Below are positions 31,801 to 46,800 of a stretch of DNA of 64,000 bases, piece by piece (position 1 is the first letter of the stretch; every line of letters starts with the position of its first letter). The stretch is from an uncultured Brachyspira sp. GTDB lineage: Bacteria > Spirochaetota > Brachyspiria > Brachyspirales > Brachyspiraceae. Below the pieces are notes generated by a model. That model made no database searches. It was not told the origin of the DNA and saw only the letters and a list, made by a program, of their open reading frames with translations. The stretch is taken from NCBI RefSeq assembly GCF_944390845.1, contig NZ_CALXRM010000001.1:62001-126000 (forward strand), given 5' to 3'. The position numbers and the translations under genes were made by a program.

Positions 31801-34800
31801 GAAGATAATTCTTTAACCTCATCTTGTAAATTTACATCAACATCTGACATATTATCTTTTAATTGATATAAACTGCTTTCAAGCTCTTCTAATTTAGCAA
31901 AATCATCTTTAATAGCATTGAATGATTCTTCTAATGCATCTTTCTCCAAAGTTAATTGAGTAATGGCATCATCATCTCTCACAGAAGCAAGTTCATCTCT
32001 TAAGTTTTCAATTTGTTCTAGTATAAATGTCTTATCTTCATAAAGTAAATCTTTAATATAATTAATATCACTTTCTGAAGTATTTACTCTGTCTAATAAT
32101 GTAGAACTGAATTCCTCAAATGCATTTTCTATTTTTTGTTTTTCTTCTTCAAATATAGTAGGTATAGCTTCTTTAGTAGAGCTTAAAATTTCATCTTTGA
32201 AACTGTCAAATTCTTTTTTAAGTTCATCAACTTTTGAAACTAAAACTTCTTTTTCTGAAGCATGCATTTCTAATAATTCATTTCTATCAAGTATAGAATT
32301 TTTAAGAACATCTAATGATTCATCTAAATCTTTGCTTAATGCTTCATATTTTTCTATAATAGAAGTAATATCATCTGATACCTTAGTATTAAATGTATCT
32401 ATATCAAAATCAACTTTTGATACATTACTGTCTATTTTTTCATTAACTTTTGATATTTCATCTTCTATTTTCTTGTATATGATACCAAGCTGTTCTGTTA
32501 GATAAATGCTATATTCATTTTTATCGAATATAACTGTTTTAGCATCTTCTTCTAATCTAGCAATAACTTCTAAAATCTTACTGTTAGATTCTCTTTCAAA
32601 ATTAGATATAACATTCTGCATATTAGCTTCTAAATTACCAAATGCATCTTTTATCATTTTATCTAATTCTTCTTTGGTATTATTTAGAGTATTTATTTTT
32701 TCTGATATTTGACTATCAACCTTATTAGAATAGTCTTTCAAATAATCATCTATATAATTTTTCTCATTAGATACATGTTTAGCTTCTGATTCTTCTCTTG
32801 ATTTTTCTATTTCTTCTCTTACCAATTTAGAATAATCTGTCAAAGAATTTAAAGAGTTATTATATGTTTCATTTATTAAGTTAGAATAATTATCATAACT
32901 TGCTTTTAACTCATCAATAAGTTTTTTAGAGTCTTCTGCCAACTTATCTGATTCTGCGGTTCTATAATTTTCTATATTCTTAATATCCTCATCATATTTA
33001 GCTATAGCATTATTCAACATAGTATAAAGATTATCTAAGTTAGAACCTATATCATTATTAAGTTTAGAGTCTGTTTCTGATAATCTATTTTCTATATCTG
33101 CTATTTTTTCATCTAACTTAGTATAGATACTATTTTCTTTTTCTTCTATTTTAGATAATACTTCAGCTACAAGTTTATTCTTATTATCTTCTGTAGTATC
33201 TAAATAAGCAGCTATATCCTGTTTAGCATTTTCCAACTGACCTAATAGTTCATTGATATTGCTTTCTTTCCAAACAGATATATCTTCATTTATAGAGTCT
33301 ATTTTGTTATTCAAATCGTTAAGATAGTTTTCAAATTTAAGAGCAGTTTCTTTCTTAACTTCTTCTAACTCATTTCTCATTTCTGAAGCATATAAACTTC
33401 TTATTCTAGTACTGTCTGACCAAGTATCCTCAAAATATGTTATGCGTTTTTCAAGTCTATCTCTAAACTCTATACTACCATTTTTAAAGTTATTGAATAA
33501 TTCATCTAACTTTTTAACTTCATTAGCAAATAAGCCTTCAACTGTACCGCTATCACCTAATATATTAACTAGATTATCTTTCATTGAAGATATTTTATTT
33601 TCTAATTCTTCTTTATCTCTCAATATATTATTTTCTAACTCTGCAGCTCTTTCTATAGAAGCTCTGATATCATCTTTTATACTGTCTCTGTCATCATTTA
33701 TTGTATTTTCTAATTCTTCAAATTTATTAGATAAAGTAGCAACCTCATCTTTTAAATTGATATCAACATCTTCCATATTATCTTTTAATTCATATAAACG
33801 ATTCTCTAAATCTTCCAATTTAGCAAAATCATCTTTTATTGAATTAAATGATTCTTCTAAAGCTTGTTTTTCTAATGTTAATTGAGTTATAGCATCATCT
33901 TCTCTTAAATTATTTACTTCCTCTCTTAAACCATCAATTTGTTCTAATAATGTTAATTTATCTTCTGATAAAATGTCTTTAATATAATTGATATCGCTTT
34001 CTGAAGTATTTACTCTTTCTAATAAATTGCTTGTAAACTCTTCAAATGCATTCTCTATTTTTTGTTTTTCTTCTTCAAATAGAGTAGGTATATTTTCTTT
34101 ATTAGTATTTAATACCTCAGATTTAAAGTTATTGAATTCTTCTTTAAGCTCATCTATTCTGCTTACTAATAACTCTTTCTCTGAAGCCTGAAGTTCTAAT
34201 AACTCATCTCTATCAAGTATAGAGCTTTTTACCATGTCTAATGTTTCTTCAAAATCGATATTCAATGATTTATATTTATCTTGAAGTTCTGATACTTCTT
34301 TATCTAATCTTGAAACAACATTATATATTTCGCTATCTACTTTAGAACTAATAGAAGATAAATGATTTTCTAATTCTGATATATATTCATTATGATTGAA
34401 TAGTCTATCTGAAACTTCTTGTTCTAATTTAGAAACAACACTATTTATTTTGCTGTCTGCTTCTTCATTCAATTTTAATATAGCATCATTCAAATTAGTA
34501 TTTAATGTATTGAATGATTCTCTTATCATATCATCTAATTGATTTTTGCTGTCATTCAATATATTAATTTTTTCTGATATTTGGCTGTCTAATTTATCAG
34601 CATATTCTTTCAAATAATCATCTATATAGTTTTTCTCACCTTTAAGATGTTTATCTTCTGCTTCTTTTCTAGCATTCTCTATTTCAGCTTTTACTCTGTT
34701 TGTATATTCTGATAATGAAGATAATGAATCTTTATAAGTAGTATTGATTAATTTAGAGTAATAATCATATCCTGTTTTTATATCCTCTAATAACTTATTA

Positions 34801-37800
34801 CCTTCTTCTGTACGGTAATGTTCTATATTCTTAATATCTTCATCATATTTAGATACAGCAGAGTTTACCATACCTTGAACTTCTTCCAAGTTTCTAGCTA
34901 TGTCATCTGATACTTTATCATCTAAAACTGATAATCTGCTTTCTATATCTGCTATTTTTGTATCTATTCTATTATAGATGCTGTTTTCTTTCTCCTCAAT
35001 TTTTGCCAATACATCTGATACAAGCTCATCTTTTTTACCTTCAGTAGTATCTAAGTAATTAGCTATATCTTGTTTAGCATTTTCTAATTGCTGTAATAAT
35101 TCATTGATACGAGTATCTTTCCAGCTAGATATATCTTTGTCGATAAGATCTATTTTGTTATTTAACTCATTAAGATAATTTTCATATTTGAGTTCTGTTT
35201 CTTTTTGTACTTCTTCTAACTCATTTCTTATTTCAGAAGCATATAAACTTCTTATTCTAGTACTGTCTGACCAAGTGTCCTCAAAATATGTTATACGTTT
35301 TTCGAGTCTATCTCTAAACTCTAAATTATCGTTCTTGAAGTTATTGAATAATTCATCTAGCTTTTTAACTTCATTAGTAAATAAGCCTTCGATATTTTCA
35401 TTATCACCTAACATATTAATTAGATTATCTTTCATTGAAGCTATTTTTTGTTCCAATTCTTCTTTATCTTTTAATATGTTATTCTCTAACTCTGAAGATT
35501 TAACTAAAGAATCATTAATAAGATTTCTAACATAATCTATATTAGTATTGGCATTAGCAATATTATTGTTCAAATTATCTATATTAGAATATATATTGTT
35601 AATGTTATTATTTTGTTCATTTATAGTATTATCAAAATATTCTTTAGTTTCTTTTGCTTTATTTTCAAATTCATTGAACTTATCAGCTAAACTAGAAACT
35701 TTATCTTTTAATACTATATCAACATCTTCCATATTATCTTTTAATTCATATAAACGATTCTCTAAATCTTCCAATTTAGCAAAATCATTCTTGATTGAAT
35801 TAAATGATTCTTCTAAAGCCTGTTTTTCTGATGCTAACTGAGCAACTATATCATCTTCTCTTATAGAATTAACTTCAGCTCTTAAATTATCAATTTGCTC
35901 TAATAATGTTAATTTATCTTCTGATAAAACATCTTTAATATAATTGATGTCGCTTTCTGAAGTATTTACTCTGTCTATTAAATTATTAGTGAAGTCTTCA
36001 AATGCTGCTTCTATTCTTTGTTTTTCTTCTTCAAATAGAGTAGGTATATCCTCTTTATTAGCATTTAATACTTCTTCTTTGAAATTATCAAATTCATTTC
36101 TAAGTTCATCTATTCTGCTTGCTAATAACTCTTTCTCTGAAGATTGAAGTTCTAATAATTCATCTCTATCAAGTATAGAGCTTTTTACCATGTCTAATGT
36201 TTCTTCAAAATCTATACTTAAAGAATCACATTTTTCATGAAGTTCTGATACTTCTTTATCTAATTTTGAAGACATATTAAATATTTCATTATCTATCTTA
36301 GAATTAATAGAAGCTAAATGATTTTCTAATTCTGATATATAACCATTATAATTAAATAGTCTATCTGATACTTCCTGTTCTAATTTAGAAACAACACTAT
36401 TTATTTTGCTGTCTGCTTCTTCATTCAATTTTAATATAGCATCATTCAAATTAGTATTTAATGTATTGAATGATTCTCTTATCATATCATCTAATTGATT
36501 TTTGCTGTCATTCAATATATTAATTTTTTCTGATATTTGGCTGTCTAATTTATCAGCATATTCTTTCAAATAATCATCTATATAGTTTTTCTCACCTTTA
36601 AGATGTTTATCTTCTGCTTCTTTTCTAGCATTCTCTATTTCAGTTTTGATTCTATTTGTATAATCTGATAATGAAGATAATGAATCTTTATAAGTGTTAT
36701 TGATTAATTTAGAATAATATTCATATCCTGTTTTTATATCTTCTAACAACTTATTACCTTCTTCTGTACGGTAAGTTTCTATATTTCTAATATCTTCATC
36801 ATATTTATTTACAGCTTCATTTACCATAGCTTGAACTTCTTCCAAGTTTCTAGCTATATCGTCTGATACTTTATCATCTAAAACTGATAATCTATTTTCT
36901 ATATCTTCAATTTTTGTATCTATTCTGCTGTAAATAGATGCCTCTTTATCTTCTATTTTTGCCAATACATCTGATACAAGTTCATCTTTTCTGCCTTCAG
37001 TAGTATCTAAGTAATTAGCTATATCTTGTTTAGCATTTTCTAATTGCTGTAATAATTCATTGATACGAGTATCTTTCCAACTAGTAATATCTTTGTCAAT
37101 AAGATCTATTTTGTTATTTAACTCATTAAGATAATTTTCATATTTGAGTTCTGTTTCTCTTTGTACTTCTTCTAATTCATTTCTCATTTCTGAAGCATAC
37201 AAACTTCTTATCTTAGTGCTGTCAGACCAAGTATCCTCAAAATATGTTATACGTTTTTCAAGTCTATCTCTGAACTCTATGCTGTCATTCTTAAAGTTAT
37301 TGAATAATTCATCTAACTTTTTAACTTCACTAGCAAATAATCCTTCAATATTTTCATTATCGCCTAAGATATTAACTAGATTATCTCTCATTGAAGATAT
37401 TTTTCTATCTAGTTCTTCTCTGTCTTTTAGTATATTGCTTTCTAATTCAACAGATCTGTCTATTGAAGCTCTGATATCATTTCTTATATTATCTCTATCT
37501 TCTTTCATAGAAGTTTCTAATTCTTCAAATTTATCAGCTAAACCAGAAACTTTATCTTTAAGATTAACATCAGCATCTTCCATATTATCTTTTAATTCAT
37601 ATAAACGATTCTCTAAATCTTCCAATTTAGCAAAATCTTCTTTGATTGAATTAAGTGATTCTTCTAAAGCTTGTTTTTCTAATGTTAATTGAGTTATAGC
37701 ATCATCTTCTCTTAAGCTGCTTAATTCTTCTTTCAAGTTATCAATATTTTCTAATAAAGCAGCTTTATCTTCTGATAATGCATCTTTGATATAATTAATA

Positions 37801-40800
37801 TCATTTTCAGATATGCTTACTCTTTCCAATACATTATTAGCAAACTCTTCAAATGCATTTTCTATTCTTTGTTTTTCTTGTTCAAATAGAGTAGGTATAT
37901 CTGCTCTATTAGCATTTAATACTTCAGTTTTAAAATTGTTGAATTCTTCTTTAAGTTCATCTATTTTACCAACTAAAGATTCTCTTTCTGAAGCTTGTAA
38001 ATCTAATAATTCATCTCTATCAAGTATAGAGCTTTTTACCATATCTAAAGATTCTTCAAAATCTATATTCAATGATTTATATTGATTTTTGAGTTCTGAT
38101 ACATCTTTATCTAATCTTGAAACAACATTGTATATTTCACTATCAACTTTAGAATTGATAGAAGCTAAATGTGTTTCTAACTCTGACATATATTCATTAT
38201 AATTGAATAATTTATCAGATACTTCTTGTTCCAATTTAGACACAACATTATTAATTTTGCTGTCTGCTTCTTCATTAAACTTAGATATAGCTTCATTCAA
38301 ATTAGTATTTAATGTCTCAAATGATTGTTTGATCATATCATCTAATTGATTTTTACTGTCATTTAATACATTAATTTTCTCTGATATTTGATTATCTAAA
38401 TTATCAGCATATTCTTTCAAATAATCATCTATATAGTTTTTCTCACCTTTAAGATGTTTATCTTCTGCTTCTTTTCTAGCATTCTCTATTTCAGCTTTTA
38501 CTCTATTTGTATACTCTGATAATGAGAATAAAGAATCTTTATAAGTAGTATTGATTAATTTAGAATAATAATCATATCCTGCTTTAATATCTTCTAATAA
38601 TTTAGCACTTTCTTCATCACGGTAATGTTCTATATTTCTAATATCTTCATCATATTTAGATACAGCAGCACTTACCATACCTTGAACTTCTTCCAAGTTT
38701 CTAGCTATATCATCTGATACTTTATCATTTAAAGAAGACAATCTATTTTCTATATCTTCAATTTTTGAATCTATTCTAGTATAGATATCATTTTCTTTTT
38801 CTTCTATTTTAGAAAGTATATCTGAAAGCAATTCTTCTTTTTTATCATCAGTGAATTCCAAGTATTCATTAATGCTTTCTTTAGCATTTTCTAATTGCTC
38901 TAACAAGTCATTAATACGTCCGTCTTTCCAGCTAGATATATCTTTATCTATAGAATCTATTTTGCTGCCTAAATCATTAAGATAATTTTCAAATTTAAGT
39001 TCTGTTTCTTTCTGAACTTCTTCTAACTCATTTCTCATTTCAGAAATATACAAACTTCTTATCTTAGTATTATCAGACCAAGTATCTTCGAAATATGTTA
39101 TGCGTTTTTCTAATCTTTCTCTGAAGTCTATACTGTCATTTTTGAAGTTATTGAATAATTCATCTAATTTTTTAACTTCTTCAGCAAATAAACCTTCAAG
39201 AGTTCCATTTCCGCCTAATATATTGATGATATTATCTTTCATTGAAGATATTTTATTTTCTAATTCTTCTTTATCTTTTAATAAATTATCTTCTAATTCT
39301 GAAGATTTATCTAAAGATTCATTGATAGCATTTCTAACTAAATCAATATCTTCATTTAGATTATTCATATTAGATAATATAGCACTTATATTGTCCTCAT
39401 GATTATTGATGCTATTTTCAAATTCTTCAAATTTTTCTGACAAATTAGCAACTTTATCTTTCAAATTAACATCAACATTTTGCATATTATCTTTTAATTC
39501 ATATAAACGACTCTCTAAATCTCCTAATTTAGCAAAATCATTTTTGATTGAATTAAATGATTCTTCCAAAGTTTGTTTTTCTAAAGCTAATTGAGCAACT
39601 ATATCATCTTGTCTTATAGAATTAACTTCAGCTCTTAAATTATCAATTTTTTCTAATAATGTTAATTTATCCTCTGATAAGATATCTTTTATATAATTGA
39701 TATCGCTTTCTGAATTATTTACTCTATCTAATAAATGATTAGTAAAGTCTTCAAAAGCAGCTTCTATTCTCTGCTTTTCTTCTTCAAATAGAGCAGACAT
39801 ATCTTCTCCGCTTGCATTGAAGGCATCGTTTTTGAAGCTGTCAAATTCATTTTTAAGTTCATCTAATCTATTGATTAATAAATCTTTTTCTGAAGTTTGA
39901 AGTTCTAATAATTCATCTCTATCAAGTATAGAGCTTTTTACCATATCTAAAGATTCTTCAAAATCTATACTTAACTCTTTATATTTGTTTTTCATATCAG
40001 ATATTTCACTATCTAATCTTGAAGAAACATTATAAATTTCATTATCTATTTTAGCATTGATATCTCTTAAGCTGTCTTCCAATTCACCTATGTAATTTTG
40101 ATAATTAGATAATCTTTCAGATGCATCTCTTTCCAATCTTTCAATAGTATCGTTTATTCTGATATCAGCATCTTCATTGAATCTCATTATAGCTTCGTTT
40201 AAGTTATCATTCAAAGTATTAAATGATTCTCTTATCATGTCATCTAACTGATCTTTACTTTCATTTAATATATTGATTTTTTCATTAACTCTTTCATCTA
40301 ATCTTGATTCATATTCTTTTAAATAATTATCAATATAATTTTTCTCATTATTTAAATGTTTGTCTTCTGTTTCTTTTCTAGCTTTTTCTATTTCAGCTTT
40401 TATTCTATTAGTGTAGTCAGATAAAGAAGATAATGAATCTTTGTATGTATTATTTATCAATTTAGAATAATAATTATAACCAGATTGTATTTCTTCTAAT
40501 AATTTGCTATTTTCTTCAGCTCTATGATGTTCAATATTTTTTATCTCTTCATCATATTTATTTATAGCTTTATTAACTATAGATTGTACTTCTTCCAATC
40601 CTCTAGCCATATCATCTGATACTTTACTATCTACATTAGATAATCTATTTTCTATTTCTTCGATTTTTGAATCTATTTTAGTATAGATATCATTTTCTTT
40701 TTCTTCTATTTTAGAAAGTATATCTGAAAGCAATTCTTCTTTTTTACCTTCAGATGATTCTAAATAATCGTTGATACTGTTTTTAGCATCTTCTAACTGC

Positions 40801-43800
40801 TGAAGCAATTCATTAATACGTCCGTCTTTCCAGCTAGCTATATCTTTATCAAGAGAATCTATTTTTTCTTTAAACTCATTAATATATTCATCTCTCCAAG
40901 AAGAAGCGTCATTATTAATAGAATCTATTTTTGATTTTAATTCATCAATATAATTCTCTAATTTTATATCAGTTTCAGCTTTTATGCTTTCTAATTCTTC
41001 TCTTAAATCAGCTGCATATAAGCTTCTTAATCTGCTGCTGTCTGACCAAGTATCTTCAAAGTAATCTATACGTTTTTCAAGTCTATTTCTAAACTCAAAG
41101 TTATCTGTTTTGAAGCTATTAAATAATTCATCTAATTTTTTAGCTTCTTCAGCAAATAGATTTTCTATATTCTCATTTTTACCTAATACAGTAAATAAAT
41201 TTTCTTTTATTGATGAAAATTTATCTTCTAATTCTGAAGATTTAGTTAAAGAATCTTTTATATGATTTTTTATTATTTCTAAATTATCATATAAGTTGTC
41301 ATATCTATTATCATTGTCAGCAACAACTTTTCCTTCAAAGTCCTCAAATCTTTCATTTAATTCATATAAACCGCTTTCTAAATCGCCTAATTTTTCAAAA
41401 TCAGCTTTGATAGTATTAAATGAATCTTCTAAAGTTTGTTTATCTAAAGCTAATTGAGCTATAGTATTATCTTCTTTTATTGATTCTACATCTTTTTTGA
41501 TATCATCAATTTTTTCTAAAAGTGAAGATTTATTTTCTGCTACAACTTCTTTTACTTTATTAATATCAGTTTCAGAAATACTGATTCTATCTAATAAATT
41601 AGCACTAAATTCTTCAAATGCACTTTCTATTCTCTGTTTTTCTTCTTCAAATAGAGTAGGAATATCTTCTCTGTTAGCATTGATTAATTCTTCTTTGAAA
41701 GAATTGAAATCTGTTTTCAAAGTTTCCATTTCTTCAGCTAACATTTCTTTTTCAGAATTTTGCAATTCCATCAATTCATCTCTATCAAGAAGAGAACCTT
41801 TTATCATATCTATTGCTTCATCGAAATCATTACTTAAATCTTTATATTTAGATTTAACATCTGATATTTCAGCATCTAATTTTGAAGAAATTTTATAAAG
41901 CTCATTATCTACTTTTACGCTAATAGCTCTTAACTGCTCCTCTAAATCAGACATATATTTCTGTTCATTGAATAATCTAACAGCTGCCTCATTTTCCAAT
42001 CTTTCAACAACAGAATGTATCTGAGTATTAGCTTCTTCATTAAACTTATTCATTACATCTTGTAAATTAGCATTAAGAGTATCGAATGAGTCTTTTATCA
42101 TATTATCCAACTCGACTTTACTGTCAGTTAATATGTTTAATTTATCATTAACCTGAGACTCCAATTTTGCTGAATAATCCAACAAATAGTCATCTATATA
42201 ATTTTTCTCATTAGATAAATGTTTTGCTTCTGATTCTTCTCTTGTTCTTTCTATCTCTTTCTTTATAGTTTCAAGATGAGTTTCTAATTCTGTAACAGCA
42301 TCTTCATAGATTTTGTCTATCATTATAGAATATTCTTCATAGTCTTCACGTATGCTATTACCTAATTCTTCAATATCTGCTATTAAATCTTCTGTTTCAT
42401 TAGCTCTATGATGCTCTATTCTCTTTATTTCTTCATCATATTTAGCTACAGATTCATTGATTCTGTTATGGATTTCTTCTAAGCTGTTTCCTATAGCATT
42501 ATTTAATTTTTCATTTATAGTAGAAAGTTTATTTTCAGCATCTGCAATTCTTTCATCTATGCGTGAATAAACTTCATTTTCTTTAGTTTCTATACGGTTA
42601 AGCATATCAATAAGAAGCTGATTTTTCTTACCTTCTGAAGTATCGATAAAGCTTTCTATTCCTTTTCTAGCTTCTTCTAATTGAGCAAGTAAAACATTTA
42701 AATTACCATTCTTCCAATCGTATATATCTTGCTCTATTAACTTCATTTTTTCTTTTAATTCATTCAAATGATTATCATATTTGATATCAGCTTCTTTTCT
42801 TATATTTTCAACTTCTTCTCTTATATCAGCAGCATACATGCTTTTGATTTTAGTATTATCAGACCACATATCTTCAAAATAAGAGATACGTTTTTCAAGT
42901 CTGTCTTTGAAGTCTTCATTGTTTGAAGCTAAATTTTCAAATATAGAATTTAATCTTTCTTTTTCACCATTTATTAATGATTCAAAATAGTTTTTATCTA
43001 CTAGACTAGATATATTATTTTTTACAGATTCAAAATTTCTATTAAGATTTTCCATATCTCTATATAGACCATCTGAATCTTTTTCTATTCTATCTTCTAA
43101 ATTATCTTTAAAATCTTTTAATTTTTTAGTTAAATCACTAACATCATCTTTTAATCCGCTGTCGATTCCTTCCATTCTGTTTCTGAGTTCAACAAAATCT
43201 TTTTCTAAATTCATTATTTTGTCAAAATCATCTCTCAAAGCAGTTAATGAATTTTCTAATACAGCTTTTTCTTCTGATAAAACTTCAACTGTATTATCAT
43301 CTTTCATATCATCAACGTCTTTTCTTAAAAGCTCTATTTGATATATCAAATGACTTCTTTCTTCTGATAAAACATCTTTGATATAATGTATATCGCTTTC
43401 ATTGTCTGTAAGTCTCATAAGTAAATTCTTACTGAACTCATCAAACATATTTTCTACTCTTGCTTTTTCTTCATCAAATAATGCTGGTATTTCTAATTCA
43501 TTAGTTCTTGCAATTTGATCTTTGAATAATTCAAATTCTTCTTTTATATCATCTATTTGATTTTTAAGTAATTCTTTTTCACTATTTTGAAGATTAATTA
43601 ATTCTTCTCTGTCTATTATAGAAGATTTTATCTGTTCTATTCTGCTATTAAAGTCTTCATTACTATCTGATATATTAGAACTTAATTCATCTATTTTTTC
43701 AGATAAAGCTGATTTCACTTCTTCTATCATATTAGAAAGTTCATTAACTTTATCTAATCTATTATCATGATCATCTAATATAGCAAGAATGTTTTCATTA

Positions 43801-46800
43801 TTAGATATTAATTTATCTGCCTGATCTTGTAATCTTTCATCAACATTATCTTTTAAAGAAACAAATTCATTTCTCAAATCCTCTAATGTTAAGCCAAGAG
43901 TATCTCTAACTTCTGCTGCTGTATTAGATATAACTTTTTCAGCATATTTTTTGATTTTAGCAATAGAACGCAAAGCCTTTTTAGTATTAGCTTTTCTTAT
44001 TTTAGCTAATATTTTAGAGAATCCGTTATATAAAGTATTAAATGAATCATTTAAATTTTCATTCAAACGATTAACTTCTTCATCTATTTTTGAAGATGTT
44101 TTATTCAAATAATCATCTATATAGTTTGCCTCATTAGTAAGGTGTTTAGCTTCTGATTCTTCTCTAGCTTTTTCTATTTCATCTTTTAATGCATTAACAT
44201 GCTCGCTTAAAGAATTCTTTTCATTTTGATAAAGTTCTTCAAGCATATTAGTGTACTGTTCATAATCTTTTCTTATTCCAGCACCTATATTTTCAACATC
44301 TTTTATTATATTATCATGTTCTTCTAATCTATAAGTTTCTATTTCTTCTATTTCGCCTTTATATTTCTCTATAGCACCATCAATTAATGCTTTTAACTCT
44401 TCTAATTTTCCTAAAGCACTTTCTTCTACATTAGAGAATATACCTTCTGTTTTCTTAGCAATTTCATCTTTTTTATCTGCTATATAAGAATCAATTTCAT
44501 TTGCTTTAGAATCAACAATAGACTGCATATTATTAGCATTATCAATTATTTCGTTGATTCTTTCGCCCAAATTTTCTATACGCATTTTATATTCATCTGT
44601 CATTAAAGAAGCATGATGTTTTAATTCTTCATAATCTTCTTTTAAGTTATTAGAATACTTTTCAAGCATTGCATGATATTCAGCACTTATAGCATTCAAA
44701 TCAGATCTTCTTTCATCTAATACGCCGTCTATTTTTTTGTCCAAAGAATTATATTTATCCTCTATATCAGACATTAATTCTTTTTCTTTATCTTCTGCAT
44801 TTTCATAAACTTTATTTATAGTACGCTCAAATGCATCTCTGCCGTTTTCAACTCTATGCATGATATCTTCTATTTCATCTTTTATTTTATTCATGCTGTC
44901 TCTTTTTTCGTTTAGAAGTATATCAAATGAGTCTGTAGCCTGACGAAGCTCATCATGAAGCATATCAACAACTTCTTTTTTGTTTTCTTCATTGAATCTT
45001 ACATTTTCGTCTATTGCTTCATCTATTTTATTTTTAAACTCGCCTAAAGAATTTTCTATATCACTGATTAAAGCATCATGTCTTTTTTCACTTTCATCAA
45101 CTTGGTTCATAACAGAATCAATACTGTCTGTAATAGCTTTCATTTTAGTTTGTTCATAATCATCTAAAACGTTTTTCAAATGAGCTTTCAAACTTTCTAT
45201 ATAAGCATCACTGTAATCAGATATTTCTTTTTTAATGCCTTCCATTTTATCTTCAGCATCTTTTATACCAGTATCTAATTTTTCATTAGCTCTGCTTATT
45301 AAGCCATTAACTTCAACAGAAGATTTTTCTAATAATTCTATACGTTTTTCTATATTTTCTCTTATGTTAGCTTCAGTTTCTTTGCTTAAAGTATCTATAT
45401 CTGTTGTAGCTTTGTCGTACTGTTCTTTTAATCCAGATAATTTTTCATCTATAGCACTTAAATCAGATGAAGTATTTTTGATATATGTATTAATATTTTC
45501 TTCTAATTCATCTTTAACACTAGCAAGTAATGTTTCTATTTCATTTATTCTTTCATTAGCCTGAGCTTCTAAATCTTTATACAAATATTCTTTCTGCAAG
45601 CTCAAAGAATCAAGTATTTCTTCCTGTTTATTATTAAGTATAGATATTATCTCAGAAGTTTGATAATGAGTTTCATCTATTTTGTCTTTCAAAAGATTAG
45701 TTTCAGTTTCAACATCGTTTCTAAGCTCATTGATTTCAGCTATTAAAGAACTTCTAGCATTATCTATAGAGTATTCCATATCATCTTGAGCTCTAGTTAA
45801 TATATCATTTTTCAATTTATCTATATCATTAACTATATCTTCAAATCTGCTTTCAGCTTTAAGCATGGTTTCTTCGCTCATACCATCTATAGATATGATT
45901 AAATCATTAAGTTCTTTAGTTTTATTTCTATAAAGAGTTATTACGCCGTCATCTTCATTTTCAAGTACATTCTTGATATGATTAGAAAAATTCTCTACTT
46001 CAACTATAAATCTATTATTAATATCTTCTTTTAATGAAGAGAACTCTGTTTCTAACTGATGAGCTTTATCAGCATAATCTTTAGTTATATAATCAGCTTT
46101 ATCTTTTATATCATCTATAGACTTCTCTAAAGAATGGGCTTTTTGTTCTATAGAATCTAAGAATTCCTCTCTATCCTGGCTTATTTTCTCAAGTCCTTCT
46201 TTTAGGGTAGAGTAGAGCATCTCTTTAGTTTTTTCCATTTCGTCTTTAAACTCTAATACGCTAGATTCTGTTATAGAGTTTAATCTATCATGTATAGTAT
46301 CTCTTAAACTGTTCAACTCAGTTTCTAAGCCTTCTTTAGACTGACTTAAAGTTTCATAGCGGTTTTCTATATCTTTAGATTTAACATCAATTTCATCGGC
46401 GAATGACGAATATTTACTAATAAGCTCATCTCTTCCTTTCTCAAATAATTCTGCCAATTGTTCTATATTGTGACGGGCTGTTCTTTCAGCAAGCTGAGTA
46501 AGCTGATTTGTAAATAATTCTTCTTTTTTAGCAACATGAAGCTTAAATTCTTCAGTAAGAGCAGATATTTTCTCTTTTTCTTGTTCTGCCATAGTGCTAT
46601 AATGAGCATCACGGGCGAGTAGGTTAGTGGTAAGAGCATCAAATCTCTTATAAAGCTCACTTTCAAACTCATTTAACTTAGAATTATAAGACTCTATTAA
46701 TTTATCCTGTATAGAACCAACATTCTTTTCTAATTCTGTCATTTTGGCTTTAACATCAGATATTCTTTTATAGGTCTTTTCTATAGTGTTACGCTCTTTT

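Noticed and set aside
19846-45564. Many long plus-strand frames opposite the giant gene, rich in Ser, Leu and Ile (for example 37144-37692)
   Set aside because: They are the antisense reading of the Glu/Lys/Asp-rich repeats, they recur in each repeat unit, and they lack ribosome sites.
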